DNA of 64,000 nt from Planoprotostelium fungivorum. Taxonomy: Eukaryota; Evosea; Variosea; Cavosteliida; Cavosteliaceae. Each line of letters begins with the position of its first letter. Positions within the stretch are counted from its first letter, which is position 1. The notes below the pieces were generated by a model that was given only the letters and a program-made list of their open reading frames with translations, did no database searches and was not told the DNA's origin. Of this stretch, positions 11,601 through 22,400 are shown one piece after another. Location: the NCBI GenBank assembly GCA_003024175.1, contig MDYQ01000078.1, positions 1-64,000 on the forward strand, written 5' to 3'. The position numbers and the translations under genes are program-made.

Positions 11601-14144
11601 CAGATGGATGACGCGAAGACAGATCCACAAGTGATATCGAAGGGATCGAGAGGTGGCAACACCAACGAAAATTTCGATGCAGAAGAAGAAGCGAGATTAT
11701 CCGATGGCCTCCATCTACTGATCAATCGTTCTCTCCAGGCCGTTCTCTTCTTACAGAACGTCAACGATTTCATCTTTCCCAACATCTTACAACAGTGAGT
11801 CGATGAGATATCAGAAGAAACTGAAGGAAGGAGGTTGACGTCGAATGGTTACGGAATCTTATCTGGAATGACTGTGAAGGAGTTTATGAAGGAGCAAGGA
11901 CAGAAGGCAGCGCAAGAACTGTTACAGACCATCACCTCTCTATCGAACCGAATGGACACAGGAGAGGTATCACACATCTCCATCTCCTTTCATTCTCACT
12001 TCAAACAGGAACTACTGAGCCAGATTCTGCAGAAGAACAGTCAGTTCTACTTCTCCACCGCTGATCGTGATCGATTGCAAGCGGAAGAATGTCTTGAGAA
12101 GGCAAAGAACACTCCCGTCGAATCGGAGAGAACCAATCTATTGAATCAATCCGTGCAGGTGTGTGCCTCATCCTCTATCTCTCTCCATCTCTCTTTATCT
12201 CTCTCCATCTCTCTTCATCTTCAAACAAAATAAATTCGAATTGTGATGAGATCGTGTGACTGAAGAGAAAACAGTTGTACAAGAAGGCAGCGACGGGCAA
12301 TGCCAGCATTGATAACGTGGTGAGGGAGTATAAGGCTCTGAACTATCCAACGGGTATCGTGGAGGTGGCATTGGCTCAGGCCAACAAGGGAATCATCTCT
12401 TCGGAGAATTCGGCCAGGTTCTTCCTCAACAATTGTCCCGAGGGTGATGCTGATCTCAGAAGAGAATTCGACAGGAGGTATGACTCTTCCATCTTCTCTT
12501 CTTCTCTTTCGTCTTTCATCTTTTATCTTCTCTTCTTCTCTTTCGTCTCTCATCTTTTATCTTCTCTTTCATCTCCTTATCTTGATTGAATGGTAACAGG
12601 AGGAACTATTACGGATACGTTCTATCTCTGCTGCACGAATCATTCGATCAAGGAAACGAGAGCTTTCAATCGATGAGATCCGAGGTGAATGAAGGGGATG
12701 AGATCACCATTGACACGGTGTTCAGATCATCCCCATCATCAAGAAATCAAACGACGTGTGTCTACACTATGTCATCTACGATTGGTACATCTCCATGGAT
12801 GAGAAGGCTAAATTGATCCAAGTGAGAACCCTCTTCACTCGTTTCTGCACAGAGGAATGTTGTGAGGTAGATATTGAACCAAGGTAGGACTTCAAGGGCA
12901 TGACCACGGCTCATTTGGAGAACTATCTCAATGGAAAGGGAACCATCGATGATCTGGAGATCCTGACTACTCTCTACACCGCCAACGAAAAGTGGGGTGC
13001 GGCCTCGAAGACGTTCGCTCAGTTGTCTTCTCTTCCAAACGTACCACTTCATCAGAGGTGATCTACATTGACGTCACATGACTGATCGTGGACAGATCCA
13101 ACTACATCTTGAGAGCTTACTCACTCTGCAAACTGGCCAATTTCCACATCAACGACCACAACTACGCCACCCTCATTCAAGATAAGGTAAGAGCTTACTT
13201 AACAATTAATCCACAGAGAGCTGAAGAGAGACAGGTCATCTTGGTGCAACTGCAGATGAAGATCAAGGATGCACTGTCTGAATCGAGAGACATACAATAC
13301 CAAACGGCAGCCAGAGAATTAGAAGAGAGCGATGTCATGGAGATCTCCAAGGTATAACATCCAAGATGACGAATGCTGACGTCATCAGTTGTATCGATAC
13401 ACCCAGACGTTTGGACTGCACGAGTTACAGTTGGAGGTGCTCAAGAATGCAGAGACAGTGGATCAATCCATCAGCAACTGCATCCAAGAGAACTGGAGGA
13501 AGATCATTCGACAAGGTGAAATCACGATGGATCTCAGTGTGCTCACTCTGTTCAGAGCCAACCATGGCCTCTCTGTCGAACAAGGTGAAGAGCTTGGGAG
13601 ACATCTTGGGACACTCTGAGGTGAAGAGGTGGAGAAGGAGTGGAGAATGACTGGGAACAGGCGTTTCCGGTGGAGTTTCTGATCGCAGAGATGGAGAAGG
13701 AGAACATGACAAACGGAAAGGAAGAGAGGGATGCACCCTGGGTCATCCACACCATGCTCAACCTCAGGATCTCGTTTCGCGAGCTAGTGCGCATCTACGA
13801 TCAACTGTTGGACTCCAGCGTGAGATCTCTCTTCTCTCTTCTGTCGATGTCATCTCTCTCTTCTGTCGATGTCGTTTGAAACGAATACTGATATGGAATA
13901 GGAATGGAACGAGAAGGCAAAGATGGGTCACATTGGGGAGATGATCGTGGTTCTGGTGAAGATGTGGAGGGAGAACATTCGATCCATGGGACCGAAAGAC
14001 GCCAACTACAACAAGGAGACGAACGACTTCACCCGAGTGGTGGAGAGTGTGCTGACCAAGAGATCGTCACAGCTCAAGTCTGTGGGAGAGGAAGAGGTGG
14101 CACAATCCATGTTGGAATTGAGAAAGTTCCTCTCTGGAAAGTAA
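8682..14144 (+). CDS. NUP155: Nucleoporin Nup155/Nup170 family, nuclear-pore inner-ring scaffold
   Basis: Structural protein of the inner ring of the nuclear pore, where the family links the membrane side to the Nup93/Nup205 layer. Recognition rests on the N-terminal beta-propeller: DKALSLVENQGMKHD, YQIVPDEGPLPQFIK, LSFPGLLPQISRAFVTAD, KLYFWNYFDGSDFVCFEEV near 8850-9290, and GTKEGRIFMGGLDGHLYEI near 9560-9620, the family's most typical stretch. IKRELPNIKVDRTC follows near 9990. After about 11000 the protein becomes an alpha-helical solenoid with low-complexity insertions, ending in HIGEMIVVLVKMWRENIRSM and LELRKFLSGK before the TAA at 14142-14144. The start at 8682 (MDTYGDYRNTGPSKYRKTSS) precedes a basic, Ser-rich lead. 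Many 40-110 nt introns interrupt it. The summed exons suggest about 1,300-1,450 residues, normal for the family. I am confident of the family but not of every exon boundary. Confidence 0.9.
12491..12575 (+). repeat. 34-bp tandem repeat inside a Nup155 intron
   Basis: The unit starting ATCTTCTCTTCTTCTC begins at 12491, again at 12525 and partly at 12559, with one or two changes between copies. It is pyrimidine-only apart from a few bases and lengthens an otherwise short intron to about 110 nt. A similar CTCTCCAT microsatellite fills the neighbouring intron at 12170-12220. Confidence 0.8.
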
Positions 14145-14314
14145 TGGATTTGGATCAAATAAAAGGATGATTATCGTTTCCACTTCTTGAACAAGAGAAG
14201 AGATAGAGAGAAGAGAGAGACAGAGATGATCGGGTGATGATGATCTCTCACAGACCAACACATCCATCACATGATGAACATCGTAAAATAAAAAGACCCA
14301 TTCCACTCTCCTAT

Positions 14315-16191
14315 TTATATCGCCGATTCTGCCATTCTCCTCTGTGACTCCGCCGCAGCCGCCAGCTTCTCCAACAGCGGTTGCTGTGGTGGTAGAACAC
14401 CCGCCTGCCTCAGTCCCTGACCCTTCTCTTCCGCCCTCTTTCCGTTGATGACGATGGTGGAGCTCGTGTGATTCGTCACGGTGGGTACTTGTCCCTGCTG
14501 CTGCTGCTGCTGCAAGACGAGCTGGCTGGTCTGTATCGCCACCGCACGATCTCTCTTCCTCTGTTCCTGCACAGAATGAGAGAGAAGAAGAGAGAGATCG
14601 TGCGTCACCATGACTTGAACGAATCTCCTTCTCTTCGTCTGTGGTGAGATGACGGGTGAGCTCTGTGGAGACATGTTCAAGTTTTCCGTGAGGTGAGATA
14701 ACTTTGAATTGGCCAAGAGGGGTGAACTGTTCATCCTGGATGATTCAGAGGTGAACGATTGAGGGTCAACTCACTCGGGGGAGGCGAATCGAACTCTACG
14801 CATCCTGGGCGAGCTGACTCGGTAACCTCTCTTTGAAGAGAAACGCACCGATGAGACCGGCCCCTTCTTCGTCTGATTCTCTTCTCCTTTGTCTCCCTTC
14901 AGATCTACGATCTGTAAATTGGAGAAGGAGGCGTTCAGCTGTCTCTGCTTCGGACACTCGTCCGAGGACTTTGCCTTGAGATTCATCTGTTGGTGTGAGG
15001 AGAGAGATGTGAGAGACATCTCACGTCAAAGTCTTTGGCTGGAACAACATCGCGGTCGTTGATGAGACTCTTGATGCTCAAGACTGAACCGTGAGTGCTC
15101 GAATCTGAATCGTCGCTGCCGTTCTCCTTGTGTTCTTCTTCTTCACTCTTCTTCTGCTGTCCGTACAATCGATTGATTCGGTCGACGTCGACGGGCTAAA
15201 AGGGTGAGATCTTCCGTCTACAACGAGACGATCTCACCAGTTTCTTCGGGGAGTTCTTCTTGACTTTTCTCAGAGCTCTAGCCACGATCCTTCTCTCTTC
15301 TCGATCTTCTTCTTCCTTTGTGCGGCCGGTGGGGACGCTCGTAGTGACGTGGTTCGCTGATGTCATCAGATACATCACATGATGATGATACGATGATGCG
15401 ATGACGGGTGAGACGATCAAGACTCACTCTGAATGCATTGCATCAATCGTGAGGCCTCCCTCGAATCTGCGGAGATACCAAGGCGGGTTCCTTGGTCTCT
15501 GAGAAAACCGTTGAGAGCGCTGGGAAGATTGAACGGAAGTTTGGCTTCTGCCACGGCCTCTGGTTTCTTTTCTTCTGGAATCTGAACGGGGAGGAGGGGC
15601 ATCGACTTGGACATGCGTTCGTAGGGCACATCGCGAAGTGATGGAGGTGGCAACTTCTTCGGTGGTTCTGTCCTGGGAGGGGGTGCGATCATGGTCGTCT
15701 GATCGAGGCTGGAAGTGGAGTTGCTTCGGCTGTGGCTTCTGCGATTCTGGGGCACGATCGGATCTGAGGACGTTGCATACGAAGGACGTGCATCACCAGG
15801 ATGATTGCCAGTGAGGAAGGAGATGGAAGGTAATTGTCTGCAGTCTGTGATGTCTCCTTGTCTCTCCATCTTCTGGGGCTGCATGGACCTGGGGACGTGG
15901 ACAGCAGGTGGAAAAGAGTTCATGAGGGGATTATGAAGCTCTGGCGTCGCCCTCCCTGCAGACTGTTCCAAGTATTGCAGTTGAAGAGCGGCTTGATTAC
16001 GTAGAGAATCCTGCAGGCGTATGGACTCTTGCAAAACTCTCATTTGAGCACAACGCTGATCTTCCTCTTCTCTCTCTGCCTCGGCTTGTTGTTGATAAAA
16101 TCTGAAACAAATGTCATGATCGAAATGTGACGGACGATATGGTTGGCCACCTCATCATGAGTTCGTCTTTGGTCATGTTTCGTCGATCCAT
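14315..16191 (-). CDS. Unrecognised Ser/Pro/Gln-rich protein with coiled-coil N-terminus
   Basis: I do not recognise this protein. The likely start is 16191 (MDRRNMTKDELMMR). After one intron comes a charged helical stretch (YQQQAEAEREEEDQRCAQM, then LQYLEQSAG) predicted to form a coiled coil. Next is a Ser/Pro-rich region with SHSRSNSTSSLDQTTM and APPPRTEPPKKLPPPSLRD. Later exons carry an acidic run (KSEEEEHKENGSDDSDSS), a basic run (ARALRKVKKNSPKKL), an Arg-rich patch (SPRMRRVRFASPE) and, near the end, a glutamine run in VLQQQQQQGQVPTV. The stop is at 14315 after RRMAESAI. Exons join through GTGAG...CAG introns, including one with a GTCTACAACGAGAC module at 15216-15229. The make-up suggests a disordered cytoskeletal or signalling scaffold, which is inference only. 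Confidence 0.6.
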
Positions 16192-17245
16192 CTAGATTAA
16201 TAGAATAGAGTTCTATCGAAAGTTACAGACAGTTGAAACGGTGTTATAACGGTCACACCTCTGATTTATTTCTTGTTTTCAAAGGACATACAATGATGTC
16301 TATGAATTGTATCAGTGTCAATCCCATCTTTCGAATATCTTCAACCATCATATCATATCCATTTCACATCAAGGTTCGAGTTGTTTTGTTCTTCATCTGA
16401 TGTACAAACCACAACTCCATTCAAACATTCACCTTCGTCTTCGTGCGTCGTCTAATCGTTCGTCGGTTGAGGGTTGGGCGTTATGATGCACTCGGAATTT
16501 TGAGAACCTTTTTGTTATAGACTCCCCCCAAACAGTAGACAAGTGTGGGCCGAACTGACGACGAGGAATGAAACAAATCGAACATGAGAGATTTTCAAAT
16601 CGGCGGTGAATTTCGAACAGATTTCAGCGTAGAGCTGGTTTTCTGACAGGTTGAGCATCTGAAGAAGGAAAGAGATCTTCACCATGACAACTGCCTTGCG
16701 TACCCAGTGTTTTCATCCACTATGTTCTCATCCAGGGAAAGCATCATCACCCCCTGCCCTATAATTTCGAATATAGAGCCGATCTGGATAATCGTGAACT
16801 CGCCGCGTTTTCAAACGTGTGTCAAATCTAATCGTTCATTACCCATTCTTGAACCCGTGCGACAATGTATCTCATCATCGCACGGGTCCTCGAAAGCGGC
16901 AACTACCAAGTTCGCTACATCGTTTCTCAACGACGAATTCATTGTATCTGTGGGACCTTCAAAAACATAAGTTGTCTCTGTCTACCGAGAGCGCTGCGCC
17001 ACAAGACAGAGACTGTTGATATTCGCCGAGAACTTGGCCGCTCTCGCATCTCCGGCTATGCTTCCAGGTCGATGATGGACTCCAATCACAGACACCGGCT
17101 TCTGTCTTTTGTATCGGATGCACGTGACTCGTCTACTGCTTCTATGCGATGTCATTCACCTCCATCACAACATGGACTCGTGTGTCGATCCACAACGTCA
17201 TAGCACAACACAAGAGAGACACGAAACAAACAGTCTTCTATTCTA
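16192..17245. other. About 1-kb spacer with a possible minus-strand gene fragment
   Basis: This lies between the unrecognised coiled-coil gene and annexin. On the minus strand near 16600-16680 a short stretch reads MLNLSENQLYAEI, similar to one leucine-rich repeat. Another at about 16800-16940 reads MNSSLRNDVANLVVAAFEDP. They could be exons of a small LRR gene or remnants of one. Plus-strand frames (16707-17203) have no recognisable content. I could not build a convincing spliced model. Confidence 0.3.
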
Positions 17246-18452
17246 CTACTTGAGAAGAGCGACGAGGACCTTCTCGTAATCTCCGCTGGTCTCCTTCTCG
17301 ATGTCGTGGATGAGTGTCCTGTTCAGATGAGTCATGTGATTTGATGATGATGGATGGGGGGCTCTGATGATGGAGGGCACTCACTTTCCAGTGACCTGAG
17401 CGTAAGTGGTGGCAAACCAGGCGAGGGTCTGTCTATCGTGTGCGGTCATGATGTAGACGAGGAGATCATCGTTGGTTCCCAGACCCTTGAAGGCCTCCTT
17501 CAATCTATCCACAAAGTAGCGATCGCGAGTGGTGGCTGCTCATCATCAGGTGACATGCGAAGATGAGATGACATGGATGATGGAAGGTGTTGAACTTACT
17601 GAGGGCCAAGAGAGCGTCGCAGTAGTCACCAGAGGTCTCGTTCTTGATAGCATCATGGAGTGACTTTCCTCTCAATCTCTGGTAAGCCCTACAGAAACCT
17701 TCAGCCTCGCAGGTTGACATCGAATCTTCTCACAAGTTGGTGGCGTAGAGCTGGGCGGAGCTGCGAGTGGTGATGATGGAAACGAATGTGCTGTCATCAG
17801 TTCCAAACTTCTTCTCTCCTGCGTGGTAGAGGACGTCGGCATCGATGGCGGCCTGCTGTTCGTTGACGTATGGGCTCTCGTCTCTGCGACCCTCCAAGAT
17901 GGCAAGGAGGACCTTCTGGAAGTTGCCGGATGTCTCGCTCTTGACGTCCTTTCTGAGGTCACCTCCGTACTTGGCGGCGTAGATCTGGTTGATCTGTGCA
18001 ATCTCGCTGGGAGGATGTCAGATGTGGGACGTAAGAGGAGGACCCACTAGTTGGTGCTGTGGCAGACGGCGTCGATGAGAGGGTGGTCCTTGGTTCCCAG
18101 TCCCTTCATGGCGTCCTTGAGGTAATCGGCCTTCACCTCGGGGATGGATTTGGCTGTGGAGATATGAGCGGAATGATGCGACGAAGACGATCCATCACCA
18201 AGTCTCTTGCAGACAGCTCTGTATCTTCCACTCAGCTCAGACTCCAACTCCTTCTGGAGGTTCTTTCCAGTCAGGCGCTCGAACTCGCTGGCGATGGCCA
18301 CACGACCATCGTGGGGGAGGGAGGAGAGGACCTTCCGTCGAGTTAAGAGGGAACATGACGAAAGAGGATGTTACCTGAGTGACCTTCTTCTCGTCGGTAC
18401 CGAAGCCCTTCATGGCCTTGTAGAGGGTATCAGCGGCATCTCTGTAGCTCAT
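17246..18452 (-). CDS. Annexin (four-repeat Ca2+-dependent phospholipid-binding protein)
   Basis: Binds acidic membrane phospholipids in a calcium-dependent way. The start at 18452 gives MSYRDAADTLYKAMKGFGTD with almost no N-terminal tail. Four annexin repeats follow through short introns. Each has the calcium-loop region: MKGFGTDEKK, MKGLGTKDHP, GEKKFGTDDST and FKGLGTNDDL. Repeats 1, 2 and 4 keep the canonical (M/F)KGxGT type II site, while repeat 3 has KKFGT and may bind calcium weakly. Partner helices such as FERLTGKNLQKELESELSG and YQRLRGKSLHDAIKNETSGD are conserved. The protein ends EKETSGDYEKVLVALLK at a TAG (17246-17248). The expected size of about 310-320 residues is the standard annexin core. 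The very short N-terminus leaves little room for S100-type partner binding. Confidence 0.95.
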
Positions 18453-18588
18453 GGTGTCTTTGTGGGTTGTGTGTTCCGAAGGTTTAGAAGTTATGACGCG
18501 ACCTTCCGGTTTTAACTTCGCGTGTTCTGAAATGTGCGAACAAGGCCCACAAGCACAAAAATGTGTGGTTGTGTTTGATCGGAGAAGA

Positions 18589-19394
18589 ATGAACAGAGAT
18601 CACAAGGCCCTACGCACTGAACGTCTGGTATTATGTCCAGCACCTCTTCCGGGATCCTCTTTCTGGCCTTTCTGGAATGCGCATAGATCTGATCCTATCG
18701 TCAGCACAATGGCTTGGTGAGTGTATGATCACGCAGAGGTGTAGTCTCACAGCACTTTTAGGGGTGGTACCACTCCGCCAATCAGTGATGAGGAATTGAA
18801 GGAGAGAGCAATCAAACAGAACCGGTTGTTCAACGAGAGAGGCCACGGTATCTTTGGAGTGGCTTGGTCATCTTCACAGAAAAATGAAGGAGGTATGATG
18901 CTGATTTAGACATCATGTTGATACGGACAAGATGAACCAAGTGAATGGATTGGATTAGTCGAGATCAGAAATCACGATGATTGGTTGGATCACTTTCGAG
19001 CTCGAACAACAGAAAGACGAGATTACGATCCAGTTCCAGGGGCCATCGAGTTGTTGTACAGTTTCATCCCAGCCGTGTGGGGCAAAGGTTCGTCCAGAAA
19101 CATCTCCTCGTTCGATCTAATGTCTAAAGGTGTTGCTGGTGAGGCCGTGAAGTGCGTCATCGACCACGGTTTACGCGTCGCGAAATTAGAAAAGATCACT
19201 GCGGCCGTTCTGCCTAATAATTCTGCCAGTCTGAACGTTCTGACAAAGGTGATGATCTACCATCACATCATGTGCATGATGATGGAACAAGGCACAATGT
19301 CCTTGAAGGTGACGAATCACAGGCCGGCCTCACAAATCGTGGAAACCTCTACGGCTACGCACCCGAAGACGTCTTCTACGAGATCTCCCATTGA
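18589..19394 (+). CDS. GNAT-family N-acetyltransferase (RimJ/RimL-like)
   Basis: A predicted acetyl-CoA-dependent acetyltransferase; the substrate cannot be told. The opening LRTERLVLCP is the usual beta-1 of RimJ/RimL-type GNATs. Later exons give GHGIFGVAWSSS, GEWIGLVEIR (beta-4) and WGKGSSRN...GEAVKCVIDHGLRVAKLEKI, the acetyl-CoA loop and helix, followed by AAVLPNNSASLNVLTK, the typical N-x-x-S-x-x-(V/L)-(L/M)-x-K segment. It ends GNLYGYAPEDVFYEISH at a TGA (19392-19394). The CoA loop reads WGKGSSRNISS, longer than the usual Q/RxxGxG. The start chosen is 18589. An in-frame upstream ATG at 18532 would add 19 residues. The stop lies about 50 bp from the Furry stop on the other strand. Confidence 0.8.
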
Positions 19395-19443
19395 GAATAA
19401 ACCAAAACTCATCCGAAATTGTACACTATATCCACTTTACTGA

Positions 19444-22400
19444 TCAATCATCCGAGTCATCATCCGAAACATCAAAGTCCATGATGTCATCGAATCCCTT
19501 GAATGTGGGGAAGCCAAGGCCGCCTCCACCCGGTGGAATCTTCTGTCGGTTGTTCGCCGACGGTTTGATGCTCTCGATGGGGTCCTCATCAAAGTCCATG
19601 ATGTCGTCGAAACCCTTGAACGTGGGGAAGCCGAGGCCGCCCCCGGGCACGACCTGTCGGTTGTTGGGGTGGTGGTCCAAGTTGTTGTAGCCTTCGTCTT
19701 CTGTGGCAAGAGAGTGGAAAGACTCGTACTTCTTGTTGACTTGGCGGGTGGCATAACGGATGGTGCTGTCTTCCATCTCGTGGAACCTCCGAGTGCCGTA
19801 GGCGGCGGAGGAGGTGTAGGGGTCCGTCTGGGGATCGGATTGAGAGTTGTTGGTGAAGAACTGTGATTATTATCAGTCTCGATGGATCTACGATGTGATG
19901 CCCATGTGATGTGATGATGTGATGATTTGATGATGTGATGCTGTAAATTCGACTCACGCTGTCCCAGAAAGACTGAGGCATCTCCTGAGTGACAGACTTC
20001 TCCTTATCTCTCTTACACATCTCCAACACCTACACCCGTCAGCCAACCTCTAAAACCCTAAACCCTAAAGCTTCCACTCACCGTTCCCACTGCCTTGTTC
20101 ACCGCCGTGTTATCGTGGTTGGCAAACTCGTAAGGCCGACTGACTGGCGCCGTGCTTCCAATCTCCACGTTGACGTTACTCGGCATGAGCTGCAGGAGTG
20201 TGTTGATCAGTTCGACTGCGTCTGAGCCATAAGGGGAGTGGATGTACTTGCACGTAACGTTGAGCCACTGAGGCATCCTCTCTCTCGTTCTGTGGTCTGA
20301 CACGGCTTCTATGAGGCAGGAAGAGAAGAGGTGACGGATGATGCGGAGGACCACTGCTGTGTTCTTTGGAATGCCGTATTGCAGGTTCTGGAAGAGCATG
20401 GAGAACACGAGAAAGTGTTGATCTGATTGGATGACGCGAGCAAAGTGAGCGCAGGCGGAGTTCAAGAAGGTCTCCAGATCTCCCTGAGATTTCGTGAGAA
20501 ATCTCACGTTACGTACGACATCTCTCAAGACGTCATACTCACCAGATCACTGTAGTGCTTGAAGACTTCTTCCAACTGCGTGTGACCCATCTGATTACCT
20601 GCAAACGATGAGACATACCAGCGACATTCCACACTCACAAGCTCTCGTCAAATGAATCGCGATCTGTTTGGCATCCCTGTGGTGCTTCGCTTCCTTCTTC
20701 ACGTTGATAGCCAGGTAAGGCAAGAGAGCAGTGACGTTCGTGACGAATCTCGTGGGCTGTGGATGTACGATGTCGTCACAGGGGAGGGATAAGAGTACGG
20801 ACAACAACTTGATGCTGTAGTCCTCGCAGAAGGTGTGGAGGATGCCACGGACGGCGAGGGGTTGGATTCCGATGAAAGCGGAGCTGTCGCTCCACTTTGG
20901 AATGGAGGCTCTGAAGATGTTCTGCACGGAGCGATCGGTGAAATCCACTCGGTTGAGGACCCTGCAGACCAATTCGATGCTCTCTGTTTCGCGTCAAGGA
21001 GATTTCGTTCGATGCCGTGGATTTAGGGTTTAATCGATCGAACCCTGAATCCGATGTCAATAAAGGATACGGCAGTAGAGAACGTGGTAGTTGCTGTGAA
21101 GCATGGCAACACCGATCCACATGATCTGAGCCAATAAAAGTGTGTTGGCAGCGTCCATCTTATCAGCCACAGCTTGCAGCGTAAAGATGATCTCCAGCGC
21201 CATTCCCATGGCATCGTGTGTGTTCGAAGGCATGTTAAGAGTCCTTCCCAAGGTCCAGACGAGATCGATGACTTCACTGCGGGAGGGAGCGTGGTTCAGC
21301 TGCCGGAAGATCTGATGACTCCTGTGGGGTGTGAGCGGTCGATCTACAACGAGACACTCTCACCTGCAGGCGAGGTGGCTGTTGGGACAGTTCATGGCCC
21401 ACAGTATGGCCTGTTGGCTCCACAGTGAAGAGAGAAACTTGTTGTGAACGGACAACACCCGCGCGGTCAATTGTACCAGATTTGCCAACTCTTTGGACGT
21501 GACGTTGTCCCATCGCTCCAATGACGTCACCTCGTACATCCACACCTGAGGTTTTAAGGTTTAATTCGTCGCAATGAAATCTCACCTGTTTTCCCTCCTT
21601 GCTCTTCAAAAATTCCTCCAGGTACAACGCGTCGTCGTGTGAGTTACCTGATCGATTCAGTATGACATCTTACCCCCTTTCCGAGACATCTCACCTGTCA
21701 CATTCTTGTCTCCCACGACCAAGATGTGTATGAGATTGAGCAGCAAGATTCTGGCGTGCTCGTAGACAGGTTGTAGATAGTTGTCCATGTTCATGAAGGT
21801 GATCTGCAGGACGATGGGGAGGTGGGGTACGAATGGGTCTCCGATGTCATAAGACAACTCGGCCAGTAGAACGAGGGCGAGATGACCTCTACCGAGTGGC
21901 CACCGCTGCGAGTTGTTGTAGTTGCTCGCCAGGAGAGCCGAGAAGGAAGAATTGGCTGGGAAGATGAGACGGTTTACGTGCGTACGGTACTCACTGTCGT
22001 TACGCTTGGAGGATCCGTATTTATCCGAACCGTTCGTGTTGCTGCTGATGTCTTTTCCGGCGTTGGGGAGAGACAGTTCAGAGACGATGCAGTCGATCAT
22101 CTCCTGTACAGGTTTCGTCAGCGATTCCACGCGAAATTTCGGGTAGAGGAGATGACGTACCTGAGGATACTTCTGAGCGATATAGGTGACGATTCGCTTG
22201 CAGAGTTGAATGACAACTGCGGAACATTTCGCCACAGCCGTATCCATCAACAGCTTGCAGATGTGGAACAGATTTCCCTCCTTCTCTTCAACACCCCTGA
22301 TGCGTTCAGCTATCTACACCGTTGTAGATACTCACTTTTGCGGTTTGGCCAGGCACTGCCACATCTCTTGGAAGATGGTGGGAAACGAATCTGCGTAACG

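Noticed and set aside
19444-20029. A separate small gene at the Furry 3' end
   Set aside because: The exons read through in frame from the Furry body (NKAVGT to LEMCKRDKEKSV to FFTNNSQS), so a C-terminal tail of the same gene is simpler.
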